Assembly (NCBI GenBank): GCA_963730685.1
Contig: CAVSSP010000004.1
Span: 1,302,001-1,366,000, forward strand
Direction of reading: 5' to 3'
Origin: Bog-756 sp963730685
GTDB taxonomy: Bacteria > Actinomycetota > Acidimicrobiia > Acidimicrobiales > RAAP-2
Length of the DNA: 64,000 nt
Numbering within the stretch: the first letter of the stretch is position 1; every line of letters starts with the position of its first letter. The notes below the pieces were generated by a model. The model saw nothing but the letters and a program-made list of their open reading frames with translations. It had not been told where the DNA came from and did not search any database. Made by a program: the position numbers and the translations under genes. Below are positions 16,205 to 25,819 of this stretch, one piece after another.

Positions 16205-17437
16205 ATGCTCCGCTACCTGACTGCCGGCGAGTCGCACGGTCGCGCCCTCGTCGTCATCGTCGAGGGGATGCCGGCCGGGCTGCTGGTCACCGCCGGGGAT
16301 ATCCAACGCGGCCTGGGTCGTCGGCGCCTCGGGTTCGGTCGCGGCCCGCGGATGCGGTTCGAGGCGGATGAGATCTCACTCGTGGGGGGGATCCGCCACG
16401 GTCGTACCCTGGGCTCGCCCGTCGCCATCGAGATCGCCAATACCGAGTGGCCCAAGTGGGAGACGGAGATGTCGCCCGACCCCGGCCTGCCGTCCAAGGT
16501 GCTGACCCAGCCGCGCCCGGGGCACGCCGACCTGTCCGGCATGCTCAAGTACGGGCTCGACGATGCCAGGGACGTGCTGGAGCGGGCCTCGGCCCGGGAG
16601 ACGGCCGCCCGGGTGGCGGCGGGGACCCTGGCCAAGCTGCTGCTCCAACAGATCGGTGTCGACGTCCTCAGCCACATCGTGCAACTCGGGGCGGCGCGGG
16701 CGGTGGTCGACTCGCTCCCCGTCATCGGGGATCTCGCCCGTATCGACGAGTCCCAGGTCCGGTGCGCCGATCCCGCCGCCGAGGCCGCGATGGTGGCGGC
16801 GGTCAAGGCCGCCGCCAAGGCCGGTGACTCACTCGGAGGGGTGGCCGAGGTGATCGCCTACGGGGTGCCGGTGGGCCTGGGCAGCCACGTCCACTGGGAC
16901 CGCCGACTCGATGCCCTGTTGGCCCAGGCGCTCATGAGCATCCAGGCCATCAAGGCGGTCGAGTTCGGAGACGGCGCCGAGCTGGCCGGGCGATTGGGAA
17001 GCGAGGCCCATGACGCCATCCGCTTCGCCGGAAGCGGCGTCGAGGGCTCCGGGGACGATCCGAGCGGAATGCTCGGGGGTGGCTACGTCCGCGACACCCA
17101 CCACGCCGGCGGGATCGAGGGCGGCATCTCGACCGGGTCCCCGATCCTGGCCCGGGTGGCCATGAAGCCGCTGGCCACCCTCAACCGTCCCACCCTGGGT
17201 ACGGTCGACGTCGTCTCCAAGGAGTCGACGGTCTCGTTCAAGGAGCGCACGGACGTCACCGCCGTACCGGCCATGGGGGTGGTGGCGGAGACGATGATGG
17301 CCCTCGTGCTGGCCTCCGAGGCGCTCCGGAAGTTCGGGGGCGACTCGGTGACGGAGTTCCGCCGGAATCACCGCGGCTACCTGGCCTCGCTGGGGGAGAC
17401 CCCGTCGGCCGCACCGGCTCCGCTGTCCGATGGTTGA
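16205..17437 (+). CDS. aroC: Chorismate synthase
   Basis: FMN-dependent lyase that converts EPSP to chorismate, the last shikimate step. The 410-residue protein begins MLRYLTAGESHGRALVVIVEGMP, the family's first signature. It also has RGPRMRFEADEI, PRPGHADLSGMLKY near 108, ARETAARVAAGTLAKLLL and, near the C-terminus, PAMGVVAETMMALVLASEALRKFGGDS. It overlaps aroK by 8 nt and heads a tight aro cluster. aroA and aroE are not in the window. Confidence 0.96.
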   Translation: MLRYLTAGESHGRALVVIVEGMPAGLLVTAGDIQRGLGRRRLGFGRGPRMRFEADEISLVGGIRHGRTLGSPVAIEIANTEWPKWETEMSPDPGLPSKVLTQPRPGHADLSGMLKYGLDDARDVLERASARETAARVAAGTLAKLLLQQIGVDVLSHIVQLGAARAVVDSLPVIGDLARIDESQVRCADPAAEAAMVAAVKAAAKAGDSLGGVAEVIAYGVPVGLGSHVHWDRRLDALLAQALMSIQAIKAVEFGDGAELAGRLGSEAHDAIRFAGSGVEGSGDDPSGMLGGGYVRDTHHAGGIEGGISTGSPILARVAMKPLATLNRPTLGTVDVVSKESTVSFKERTDVTAVPAMGVVAETMMALVLASEALRKFGGDSVTEFRRNHRGYLASLGETPSAAPAPLSDG

Positions 17438-17969
17438 CCGGATCATCCTGGTGGGGATGATGGGAGCCGGGAAGTCGACGGTCGGCCGTTCGTTGGCGGC
17501 GTGCCTCGGTTGGGCCTACATCGACTCCGACGAGCAGGTGGTGGCCCGCACCGGCCGGACGGTTCCCGAACTGTTCGCCGAACGCGGCGAGGCGGCCTTC
17601 CGGGCTGAGGAGTCGCTGGCGCTGTCCGAGGCGCTGTCGGGTGACGAGCCGGTGGTGGTGTCAGCGGCCGGGGGCGTGGTGCTGGCGGCGGAGCACCGTG
17701 CGCTCCTGACCCGTTCCGGGACGGTGGTGTGGCTGCGGGCCGATCCCCGGCTCCTGGTCCAGCGAGTGGGGGACGGCCGGGGCCGGCCCCTCCTCGGCGA
17801 CGACCCGGCGTCGAGGCTGATCGAGCTGTACGAGGTCCGCCGCCCGCTCTACGAGTCGGTGGCGGAGGTGACCGTGGACGTCGACGGGCTGAGCGCGGCC
17901 GAGGTGGTCGACCGGATCCTGGCCGAGGGTCGGTTGGGCCGGCCCGGCGTCGGGGGTGGGCCGGCATGA
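17430..17969 (+). CDS. aroK: Shikimate kinase
   Basis: ATP-dependent kinase making shikimate 3-phosphate. The 179-residue protein has the Walker A motif GMMGAGKST at 9-17, the shikimate-binding DSDEQV near 32, the FRAEE motif, the Walker B-like AAGGGVV-type glycine stretch (SAAGGVVL) and the lid arginine in GRGRPLLG. Length and order are normal. It overlaps aroC (8 nt) and aroB (ATGA), indicating translational coupling. Confidence 0.95.
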   Translation: MVDRIILVGMMGAGKSTVGRSLAACLGWAYIDSDEQVVARTGRTVPELFAERGEAAFRAEESLALSEALSGDEPVVVSAAGGVVLAAEHRALLTRSGTVVWLRADPRLLVQRVGDGRGRPLLGDDPASRLIELYEVRRPLYESVAEVTVDVDGLSAAEVVDRILAEGRLGRPGVGGGPA

Positions 17970-19033
17970 CCACCGTCCGGGTCGACCTCGGCTCCCGGGG
18001 CTACGACGTGGTCATCGGGCCCGGGGTACGCCACCGGTTGGCCGACGTCGTGTCCTCGACGGTCCCGGGGGCGGCGCGGGCCGCGGTGGTGACCCAACAG
18101 GGCATCGGGGTGGCGGTCGATCCGGGCATCTCCTCGGTGCACCTCACCGTGCCCGACGGCGAGGACGCCAAGTCCCTGGCTGTGGTCGAGGACCTGTGCC
18201 GGGAGTTCGCCCGCTCCGGCCTCGCCCGTGGAGACGTCGTCATCGCCGTCGGGGGCGGGGTGGTGACCGACCTGGCCGGGTTCGCGGCCGCCTCGTTCCA
18301 CCGCGGCGTGGCCTACGTCAACGTCGCCACGTCGCTCCTGGCCCAGGTGGATGCCGCGGTGGGGGGGAAGACCGGGGTCAACATCCCCGAGGGCAAGAAC
18401 CTCGTGGGCGCCTTCTGGCAGCCCCGGGCGGTGCTCTGCGACACCGAGGTGCTCTCCACGCTGCCGCCCCGCGAGTGGGCCTCGGGCCGGGGCGAGATGG
18501 CCAAGTACGCCTTCCTCGGCCCTCCCGACGCCACCGCCGACGGCTCCTTGCTGCAGCTCCCGTTGGAGGAGCAGGTGGCCCGCTGCGTGGCCATCAAGGC
18601 CGATGTGGTGGCCTCGGACGAGCGGGAGGGGGACCGCCGGATGCTGCTCAACTACGGGCACACCCTGGCCCACGCGTTGGAGGCGGCCGCCTTCGACCGG
18701 TCGGACGGGGACGGCATCCGTCACGGCGAGGCGGTGGGGGTGGGGCTGGTCTTCGCGGCGTTGCTGGCCCACCGGCTGGGGCGGATCGACGACGGGCGGG
18801 TCGAGCTGCACCGCCGGGTGGTGGGCGCCTTCGACCTGTCCCCACTCCTCCCCGACGGCGCGGATCCGGACCGTCTGATGTCGTTCATGGCCCGCGACAA
18901 AAAGGCGCAGCACGATCTGACGTTCGTCCTCGACGGCCCTGGCGGGGTCGAGGTCGTGCGCGGCGTCGACGAGGACGATGTGGTCGCTACCCTGGCTGCC
19001 ATGGCCGAGTCCGGGACGAGGAGCACATCGTGA
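17966..19033 (+). CDS. aroB: 3-Dehydroquinate synthase
   Basis: NAD- and metal-dependent enzyme that cyclises DAHP to 3-dehydroquinate. The 355-residue protein has DGEDAKSL, GGGVVTDLAGFAAA near 95, the SLLAQVDAAVGGKTGVN motif, PREWASGRGEMAKYA and the metal ligand region LLNYGHTLAHALE followed by HGEAVGVG. The ATG overlaps the aroK stop. The first of the four aro genes to act in the pathway, it lies in the middle of the operon. Confidence 0.95.
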   Translation: MTTVRVDLGSRGYDVVIGPGVRHRLADVVSSTVPGAARAAVVTQQGIGVAVDPGISSVHLTVPDGEDAKSLAVVEDLCREFARSGLARGDVVIAVGGGVVTDLAGFAAASFHRGVAYVNVATSLLAQVDAAVGGKTGVNIPEGKNLVGAFWQPRAVLCDTEVLSTLPPREWASGRGEMAKYAFLGPPDATADGSLLQLPLEEQVARCVAIKADVVASDEREGDRRMLLNYGHTLAHALEAAAFDRSDGDGIRHGEAVGVGLVFAALLAHRLGRIDDGRVELHRRVVGAFDLSPLLPDGADPDRLMSFMARDKKAQHDLTFVLDGPGGVEVVRGVDEDDVVATLAAMAESGTRSTS

Positions 19034-19488
19034 GCGACAAGGGACTCATCGTGTTGTTGTCGGGGCCCAACTTGAACCTCCTGGGCGACCGCGAGCCGGC
19101 GATCTACGGCACCGCGGCGCTGGCCGACCACGTGGCCACGGCCACGGCGGCGGCCACCACGGCCGGGTACTCGCTCGAGCACCTCCAGACCAACCACGAG
19201 GGCGAGCTGGTGGAGGCGGTCCACGCGGCACACGGACGGGCGGCGGCCATCGTCGTCAACGCCGGTGCCCTCTCCCACACGTCCTGGTCCCTCCATGACG
19301 CCCTCGCCGCCTACGACGGCGTGGTGGTGGAGCTCCACCTGTCCAATCCGGCGGCCCGGGAGCCGTTCCGCCACACCTCGGTGATCGCCCCGGTGGCGGA
19401 CGGGTGCATCGCCGGGTTCGGGGGCATCGGCTACGGCCTGGCCGTGACCGCGGTCGACCTCCTCCTGGCCGCCCGAGCAGGCCGATGA
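19030..19488 (+). CDS. aroQ: 3-Dehydroquinate dehydratase, type II
   Basis: Dodecameric type II dehydroquinase that makes 3-dehydroshikimate. The 152-residue protein shows SGPNLNLLGDREPAIYG near the start with the catalytic tyrosine, the QTNHEGELVEAVH motif, NAGALSHTSW and the PFRHTSV histidine motif. The GTG start overlaps the aroB stop (GTGA), and the stop overlaps the pepP ATG. Confidence 0.94.
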   Translation: MSDKGLIVLLSGPNLNLLGDREPAIYGTAALADHVATATAAATTAGYSLEHLQTNHEGELVEAVHAAHGRAAAIVVNAGALSHTSWSLHDALAAYDGVVVELHLSNPAAREPFRHTSVIAPVADGCIAGFGGIGYGLAVTAVDLLLAARAGR

Positions 19489-20676
19489 GCGGTCCGACCG
19501 ACCGGGCCGGCTCCGCTCTGGTGTCCGGGGAGGCACCGGAACCACTCGACGTCCGCGGCCGGCTGGACCGACTGCGGTCGCTGTTCGACACGGCGGGGCC
19601 GGAGCCCGGAGCCGAGGCGGTGGACGCGCTGTTGGTGACGACGCCGGCCAACATCCGGTGGCTGAGCGGCTTCACCGGATCGGCGGGCCTCTTGCTGGTC
19701 ACGCGGGACCGGGCCTTGCTCACCACTGACGGACGGTACCGCACCCAGTCGTCCGAGCAGTTGGCCGCCGCCGGGGTGGCGGACGAGGTCGAACTGGGCA
19801 TCGGCGGGATACAGGTCCAGCGTGAGGCCCTGGTGGCCGGGGCCAACGGTGCGGCGCGGGTGGGACTGGAGGCCGACCACGTCACCTGGTCCGCCCAGCG
19901 GACATGGGACGGGCTCTTCGACACCCCGTCGGTGGTGCCCACCCGGGGGTTGGTCGAGCAGCTGCGGATGGTGAAGGACGCCGGCGAGGTGCTGCGAATG
20001 GAGCGGGCGGCCGCCATCGCCGACGATGCCCTCGGGTCGGTGCTGGCACTGCTGGCCGAGGTCGCCATCGGTGGTGACACCGACCTGAGCGAGGCCCGGT
20101 TCGCGGCGGCGCTCGACCATGCGATGCGCCAACGCGGTGCCGAGGAGAGTGCCTTCGAGACCATCGTGGCCTCCGGCGAGAACTCGGCCAAGCCCCACGC
20201 CCGCCCCGGCGAGCGCAGGATCAGAGCCGGAGACCCGGTGGTGGTGGACTTCGGCGCCGTGTTCGACGGCTACCGGTCCGACATGACCAGGACCTTCTGC
20301 GTGGGGGGCGAGCCGACCGGCGAGCTGGCCACGGTCTTCGAGGTGGTGGCCGACTCACAGCGTGCCGGGGTGGATGCGGTGAGGCCCGGGCGTGTCGGCG
20401 GGGGACGTGGACGGGGTGTGCCGGCAGGTCATCGCCGCCTCGGGCTGGGCCGACCGCTTCGAGCACGGGACCGGGCACGGCGTCGGCCTCGACATCCACG
20501 AGGGGCCGTCGGTCGGCCCAGGATCGACTGCTATCCTCGAGCCCGGCACCGTGGTCACCGTGGAGCCCGGGGTGTACCTGCCCGGAACGGGCGGGGTGCG
20601 CATCGAGGACACGCTGGTGGTGACCGAAGGCGGCAGCCGCCCGCTCACCCGTTTCCCGAAGGAAGTTGCCATCTGA
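19485..20676 (+). CDS. pepP: Xaa-Pro aminopeptidase (M24B), split by a frameshift
   Basis: Metallopeptidase of the pita-bread fold that removes N-terminal residues before proline. The first frame carries the N-terminal domain (ANIRWLSGFTGSAG) and the metal ligands in PVVVDFGAVFDGYRSDMTRTF. It reaches ADSQRAGVDAVRPG. The next frame then continues SAGDVDGVCR, the ligand histidine in GTGHGVGLDIHE, VVTVEPGVYLPGTGGVRIED and a normal end. The change is one extra base within CCCGGGC at 20385-20391. Joined length is about 396. It lies between aroQ and efp with overlapping codons at both ends, an arrangement often seen in Gram-positive genomes. A sequence error is more likely than a pseudogene. Confidence 0.85.
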
Positions 20677-21236
20677 TGGCTGTCTCGACCAACGATCTCC
20701 GCAACGGCATGACCCTGGACCTCCCCGAAGGCCTCTTCGCCGTGGTCGAGTTCCAGCACGTGAAGCCGGGCAAGGGTGGGGCCTTCGTCCGCACCAAACT
20801 GAAGAACCAGCGCACCGGAGCAGTGATCGAACGGACCTACCGCGCCGACGAGAAGCTCGAGCAGGCCATCATCGACAAGCGGGAGATGCAGTTCCTCTAC
20901 CGCGACGGTTCGGAGTACGTGTTCATGGACACGGCGTCCTTCGAGCAGCTCCAGGTGGACACCGGCCTGCTGGGTGACGCAGCCAACTACCTGAAGGAGG
21001 GTGACGACGCCGTCCTGCAGTTCTACGGGACCGAAATCGTCGGCGTCGACCTCCCGGCCGCCGTGGAGCTCACGGTCACCGACACGGAGCCCGGGCTGCA
21101 GGGTGACCGGGTGTCCGGGGCCCGCAAGCCGGCCACGGTGGAGACCGGCCTCGTCCTCCAGGTACCCCTGTTCGTCAACCCGGGCGAGAAGATCAAGGTG
21201 GACACCCGCTCCGGCGAGTACCTCACCCGCGCCTGA
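20676..21236 (+). CDS. efp: Translation elongation factor P
   Basis: Relieves ribosome stalling at polyproline stretches. The 186-residue protein has the three-domain EF-P sequence: STNDLRNGMTL, the exposed lysine loop HVKPGKGGAFVR, ERTYRADEKLEQA, and C-terminal OB domains ending PGEKIKVDTRSGEYLTRA. The loop has Lys at the usual modified position, although no EpmA/EpmB-type genes are seen here. Its ATG overlaps the pepP stop (TGATG). The substrate proteins may include the Pro-rich proteins encoded in this window. Confidence 0.95.
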   Translation: MAVSTNDLRNGMTLDLPEGLFAVVEFQHVKPGKGGAFVRTKLKNQRTGAVIERTYRADEKLEQAIIDKREMQFLYRDGSEYVFMDTASFEQLQVDTGLLGDAANYLKEGDDAVLQFYGTEIVGVDLPAAVELTVTDTEPGLQGDRVSGARKPATVETGLVLQVPLFVNPGEKIKVDTRSGEYLTRA

Positions 21237-21317
21237 TCCTGCCGGCCGCCACGTCACCGACCTGGCGTCCATCGGCGGGCCGACCACCTCCGACCTCCCC
21301 GGAACCGAACTGACAAC

Positions 21318-21713
21318 ATGGACCCCGCCCCCCGCCATCAAGCCAGAGAACGGGCCCTCACCCTGTTGTACGAGGCGGACCTCAAGGGCAGGCCGCCCGC
21401 TGACATCCTCGACGAGCTGGCCGTGCCCCCTGACGCGTACACCTCGGGGTTGGTGCAGGCCGTGGAGGCACGTTCGACGGAGATCGACGGGTTGGTGGAC
21501 GACGCCGCCATCGGATGGGACCTGGGACGGATGGCGGTGGTGGACCGGAACGTGCTGCGCCTCGCCGTCGCCGAGCTCCTGGCCTTCCCCGATGTGCCCA
21601 CTGCGGTGATCCTCAATGAGGCGGTGGATCTGGCCTCGGCCTACTCGACGGACGACTCGGGCCGGTTCGTCAACGGGGTGCTGGCCACGCTGGCCGCCCG
21701 GGTGAGGACCTGA
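21318..21713 (+). CDS. nusB: Transcription antitermination factor NusB
   Basis: All-helical RNA-binding protein that joins NusE and boxA RNA in rRNA antitermination. The 131-residue protein begins with RHQARERALTLLYEAD, has WDLGRMAVVDRNVLRLAVAELL in the middle and ends VPTAVILNEAVDLASAYSTDDSGRFVNGVL, all family-typical. It follows efp after 81 nt. A perfect palindrome lies just after its stop, before the pyr promoter. Confidence 0.94.
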   Translation: MDPAPRHQARERALTLLYEADLKGRPPADILDELAVPPDAYTSGLVQAVEARSTEIDGLVDDAAIGWDLGRMAVVDRNVLRLAVAELLAFPDVPTAVILNEAVDLASAYSTDDSGRFVNGVLATLAARVRT

Positions 21714-21727
21714 CGCCGGCGACGTCG

Positions 21728-21743
21728 CGCCGGCATGCCGGCG
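21728..21743. repeat. 16-bp perfect palindrome between nusB and the pyr promoter
   Basis: CGCCGGCATGCCGGCG reads the same on both strands. It starts 14 bp after the nusB stop and ends 3 bp before the -35 box of pyrR. It could be a terminator stem or an operator; no T tract follows. Confidence 0.6.
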
Positions 21744-21746
21744 TAC

Positions 21747-21778
21747 TTGGACACCGACGATCGCCGAGCGGGTATAGT
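21747..21778 (+). promoter_or_regulatory. Promoter of the pyr operon
   Basis: TTGGAC (21747-21752) and TATAGT (21773-21778) are separated by 20 bp, somewhat long; a one-base shift of the -35 gives 19. TATAGT is close to consensus. The transcript would have a leader of about 45 nt that contains the PyrR-binding loop. Confidence 0.55.
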
Positions 21779-21798
21779 CGGTTTCTGACCGTGAAGCG

Positions 21799-21827
21799 GG
21801 TCCTGTGAGGCTCGTACGGACAGGAGG
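21799..21827 (+). promoter_or_regulatory. PyrR-binding loop covering the pyrR Shine-Dalgarno
   Basis: GGTCCTGTGAGGCT at 21799-21812 fits the PyrR-binding loop consensus ARUCCNGNGAGGYU at every position but the first. TCCTGT (21801-21806) can pair with ACAGGA (21820-21825), which overlaps the AGGAGG ribosome site at 21822-21827. There is no terminator. UMP-bound PyrR would therefore most simply block translation of pyrR and the coupled genes, as reported for mycobacteria, rather than attenuate transcription as in Bacillus. Confidence 0.7.
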
Positions 21828-21831
21828 AAGC

Positions 21832-22401
21832 GTGGCCGAACGTGAACGCAGTCATACCCGTCCGCGGGGTGCTGTGTTCGTTCCCCGGGTCCAGGTCATG
21901 TCGGGTGAGGACGTCCGCCGGGCGATCACCCGGATGGCCCACGAGATCGCCGAGCGCAACCGTGGCCTGCACCACGTGGTGCTGATCGGGCTCCAGACCG
22001 GCGGGGTGGGGATCGCCCATCGCCTGGCCCAGACCCTGGCCGAGGTCGAAGAGGCGGACATCCCGGTGGGCACCCTCGACGTGGCGTTCTACCGAGACGA
22101 CATCGGCCTCCGGCCGGTACTCCCCGAGGCGGCCACCGACATCACCTTCGACCTGACCGGGACCACCGTGGTGCTGGTGGACGACGTCTTGTTCACCGGC
22201 CGGACCATCCGGGCGGCGCTGAACGCGCTGGGCGAGTACGGGCGGGCCCAGGCCGTGGAGCTGGCGGTGATGGTCGACCGGGGCCATCGCGAGCTCCCGA
22301 TCCGGCCCGACTACGTCGGCAAGAACCTGCCCACCAGCCGCGAGGAGATGGTCGACGTCTCCGAGGACGGGGTGTCGCTGGGGGAGCTGGTGGCCCGATG
22401 A
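21832..22401 (+). CDS. pyrR: Pyrimidine operon regulator PyrR
   Basis: RNA-binding regulator and uracil phosphoribosyltransferase of 189 residues. The PRPP-binding signature VVLVDDVLFTGRTIRAAL is clear, with LIGLQTGGVGIAHRLA and LDVAFYRDDIG also family-typical. When UMP is high it should bind the leader loop at 21799-21812. The GTG at 21832 lies 4 nt after AGGAGG. The GTG at 21805 is inside the binding loop and not a sensible start. The stop overlaps the pyrB ATG. Confidence 0.93.
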   Translation: MAERERSHTRPRGAVFVPRVQVMSGEDVRRAITRMAHEIAERNRGLHHVVLIGLQTGGVGIAHRLAQTLAEVEEADIPVGTLDVAFYRDDIGLRPVLPEAATDITFDLTGTTVVLVDDVLFTGRTIRAALNALGEYGRAQAVELAVMVDRGHRELPIRPDYVGKNLPTSREEMVDVSEDGVSLGELVAR

Positions 22402-23369
22402 GCCCCTTCCCGTCCCACCTGCTCAGCATGGACGACCTGGGGACCGAGGACATCATCCAGGTACTGGAGGTGGCCGACTCCTTCGCCGAGGTCGGACGCC
22501 GGGCCAATCCCAAGGTGCCGACGCTCCGGGGCCGCACCGTCGCCACCTTGTTCTTCGAGGACTCGACCCGGACCCGGATGTCGTTCGAGACGGCGGCCAA
22601 GCGCATGTCCGCCGACGTGCTGTCGTTTGCCGCCGGCTCGTCGTCGCTGAAGAAGGGCGAGTCCCTGCGCGACACCGTCGAGACCATCGAGGCGATCGGG
22701 ATCGACGCGGTGATCGTCCGGCACGGCTCATCGGGGGTACCGGCCCGGGTGGCGGGCTGGGTGGAGCACTGCGCGGTGGTCAACGCCGGCGACGGCTGGC
22801 ATCAACATCCCACCCAGGCCCTGCTCGACCTCTACACCGTGCGCCAGGCGCTGGGTGGTGGGGACGGCGGACTGGCCCGGTTCGAGGGCCTGCAGGTGGT
22901 CATCGTGGGGGACATCCGCCACAGCCGCGTGGCCCGGTCCCAGGTCACCGCGTATGCCGCCTTGGGCGCCGAGGTCACGCTGGTCGCACCGGCCACCCTG
23001 CTGCCACCGTCGCTGGAAGGATGGCCGGTGGCGGCGGTCGGCCACGACCTGGACGAGCTGCTTCCCAAAGCCGACGTGGTGTCGCTGCTCAGGATCCAGG
23101 CGGAGCGGGGGAGCGGCGAGTTCGTCCCCTCCCTCCGCGAGTACACGGCGGGGTTCGGGCTCACGGCCCGGCGGGCGGCCGCGCTCCCGCCCGACGCGGT
23201 GATCCTGCACCCCGGCCCGATCGTCCGCGGGGTGGAGATCGCCTCGGACGTGGCCGAGCTCCCGGCCGCACTGATCACCGAGCAGGTGAGCAACGGCGTG
23301 GCCATCCGGATGGCTGTGCTCTTCCTCTTGTTGGGGCAGGGCTCGCGGGACGGGGTACTCGGTGGCTGA
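22398..23369 (+). CDS. pyrB: Aspartate carbamoyltransferase catalytic chain
   Basis: Condenses carbamoyl phosphate with aspartate in de novo UMP synthesis. The 323-residue protein has the carbamoyl-phosphate motif STRTRMSFE near 55, SSSLKKGESLRDT, the HPTQALLDLY motif near 135, GDIRHSRVARS and LHPGPIVRGVEIA. It starts within the pyrR stop (ATGA) and overlaps pyrC. No regulatory chain (pyrI) is present. Confidence 0.95.
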   Translation: MSPFPSHLLSMDDLGTEDIIQVLEVADSFAEVGRRANPKVPTLRGRTVATLFFEDSTRTRMSFETAAKRMSADVLSFAAGSSSLKKGESLRDTVETIEAIGIDAVIVRHGSSGVPARVAGWVEHCAVVNAGDGWHQHPTQALLDLYTVRQALGGGDGGLARFEGLQVVIVGDIRHSRVARSQVTAYAALGAEVTLVAPATLLPPSLEGWPVAAVGHDLDELLPKADVVSLLRIQAERGSGEFVPSLREYTAGFGLTARRAAALPPDAVILHPGPIVRGVEIASDVAELPAALITEQVSNGVAIRMAVLFLLLGQGSRDGVLGG

Positions 23370-24678
23370 ATCCGACATCGGGGTCCCCGCACTGTTGATC
23401 CGCGGTGGGACGGTGATCGACGCATCCGGCGAGCGTCGTGCCGACGTGCTGGTCGAGGATCGTCGGGTGACGGCGGTCGAGCCGGACATCGGCGTGCCCC
23501 GGGGGACGACCGTCCTCGACGCCGGCGGGTGTGCGGTGGCGCCGGGGTTGGTGGACCTGCACACCCACCTGCGCCAGCCCGGACGGGAGGAGTCCGAGAC
23601 CGTCGAGACGGGGGCCAGGGCGGCGTCGCTCGGAGGATTCACGGCGGTGGTGGCCATGCCCAACACCGAGCCGACCCTCGACTCGGCCGAGGCCGTCCGC
23701 CACGTGCAGGAACTCGGAGCCAAGGCCACCGCGGAGGTGGCGGTGGCCGGTGCCATCACCGTCGACCGGGCCGGGCTGCGTCTGGCACCCATGGCCGAGC
23801 TGGCCCAGCTCGGGGTCCGGCTGTTCACCGACGACGGTGCCGGGGTGCAGTCGGCCGGCCTGATGCGGCGGGCCTTCGAGTACGCCACCGGCCTGGGAGT
23901 CACGCTGGCCCAGCACTGCGAGGACGGCACGCTGGCGGCCAACGGTGCCATGCACGAGGGCGCCTGGTCCAGCCGACTGGGCCTCCCGGGGATACCGGCC
24001 CTGGCCGAGGAGGTCATGGTGGCCCGGGACATCGCCCTGGCCCGTGCGACCGGTGGCCGGATCCACTTCCTGCACCTGTCCACGGGGGAGTCGATCGAGC
24101 TGGTCCGCCGGGCCAAGCGGGACGGTGTGGCGGTGACGGCGGAGGCCGCGCCCCACCACTTCTCGCTCACCGACGGGTGCACCTCGGGCTACGACCCGGT
24201 GTTCAAGGTCAATCCGCCACTGCGACCGCACTCCGACGTGGAGGCGGTCAAGGCCGGTCTGGCCGACGGGACCATCGACGCCATCGCCACCGACCACGCT
24301 CCGCACGCCCCCGAGCGCAAGGACCTCCCCTTCGACCAGGCGCCACCGGGGATGCTGGGCCTGGAGACGGCGCTGGCGCTGGCCATCACCGAACTCGGGA
24401 TGCCGCTGGCCGGCGTGCTGGCCCTGCTCAGCTGGCAGCCGGCCTCGATCTGCCGGCTCGATCCGGCCAACGGGGGCGGTCAGGGCGGTCCGATCGCCCC
24501 GGGGGCTCAAGCCAACCTGTGCGTCATCGACCCCACCGCCACCTGGACGGTCGACCCCTCGGCACTGGCCAGTCGGAGCCGGAACTCGCCCTACGGCGGT
24601 CGCACCCTCACCGGGCGGGTCCGCCACACGGTCTTCCGTGGCGAGCCCGTCGTCGTCGACGCCGAGGCCCAGCGGTGA
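23362..24678 (+). CDS. pyrC: Dihydroorotase
   Basis: Zinc amidohydrolase that cyclises carbamoyl aspartate to dihydroorotate. The 438-residue protein has the metal-binding DLHTHLRQPG near 66, an AMPNTEPTLD segment, the FTDDGAG loop, the ligand regions LAQHCED and IHFLHLSTGES, and ATDHAPH near 313. These mark the type I class used in Gram-positive bacteria. The GTG start overlaps the pyrB stop, and the stop overlaps the carA GTG. Confidence 0.95.
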   Translation: MAESDIGVPALLIRGGTVIDASGERRADVLVEDRRVTAVEPDIGVPRGTTVLDAGGCAVAPGLVDLHTHLRQPGREESETVETGARAASLGGFTAVVAMPNTEPTLDSAEAVRHVQELGAKATAEVAVAGAITVDRAGLRLAPMAELAQLGVRLFTDDGAGVQSAGLMRRAFEYATGLGVTLAQHCEDGTLAANGAMHEGAWSSRLGLPGIPALAEEVMVARDIALARATGGRIHFLHLSTGESIELVRRAKRDGVAVTAEAAPHHFSLTDGCTSGYDPVFKVNPPLRPHSDVEAVKAGLADGTIDAIATDHAPHAPERKDLPFDQAPPGMLGLETALALAITELGMPLAGVLALLSWQPASICRLDPANGGGQGGPIAPGAQANLCVIDPTATWTVDPSALASRSRNSPYGGRTLTGRVRHTVFRGEPVVVDAEAQR

Positions 24679-25819
24679 CGGGCCGCAACGGGATCGATCC
24701 CCGGGCCGAGGCCTGGCTGGTGCTGGCCGACGGCACGACCTTCGAGGGCGAGTCCATCGGCGCCGCCGTCGAAGACGGGGTGACCACGGGTGAGGCGGTG
24801 TTCAACACCGTGCTCTCGGGGTACCAGGAGGTCATCACCGATCCCTCGTACGCGGGCCAGGTCATCGCCTTCACGTATCCCCACATCGGCAACTACGGCG
24901 TGAACGCCACCGACGACGAGGCCCCGCGGCCCTTCTGCCGCGGGGTGATCGTGCGTGACCTGACCGACCGTCCCAGCAACTGGAGGTCGGAGGCGTCCCT
25001 CGAAGAGTTCCTGGTTCGCTCGGCCGTGCCCGGCATCACCGGGGTCGACACCCGGCGCCTCACCCGCCATCTTCGCGACCGGGGAGCGATGCCGTGCGCG
25101 TTCGGCACGGCCCCCGAGGCCGATCTGGCGGCGGCGGCCGCATCGGCCGTTCCCACCGACGGGCTGGACCTCGTCTCGACGGTGACCACCAGGGACACCT
25201 ACACCCGTGGGAGCGGGCCCTACCGGGTGGTGGCCTACGACTTCGGTGTCAAAGAGGCGATGCTGCGCCAGCTCGGGGACCTGGCCACGGTGACCGTGGT
25301 GCCGGCGTCGACGCCGGCCGACGAGGTCCTCGGGCACGAGCCGGACGGCATCTTCTTGTCGAACGGGCCGGGCGACCCCGCCGCCCTCCCCGACGTGATC
25401 GGCGAGATCCGCCGGCTGGTGGACGACGGGACGGTCCCGGTGTTCGGGATCTGCCTCGGCCACCAGTTGCTCGCCACCGCCATGGGCGGGTCCACCTACA
25501 AGCTGCCCTTCGGGCACCACGGTGGGAACCATCCGGTCAAGCGCCTCTCGACCGGGACCGTCGAGATCACCTCGCAGAACCACAACTACGCGGTGGCCGA
25601 GGGGTCGCTGGACGCCGCCGACGTCACCCACGTCAACCTCAACGACGGGGTGATCGAGGGCATCGCCGGGCGCCACGCCCCGGTGTTCAGTGTGCAGTAC
25701 CACCCCGAGGCGGGCCCCGGACCCCACGACGCCCGCTACCTGTTCGAGGAGTTCCGGGCCGTGATGGATGCCACCGGTGCCCGCAGCCGCCGGGGACCCG
25801 ACCGCGGGATGTCGGCCTG

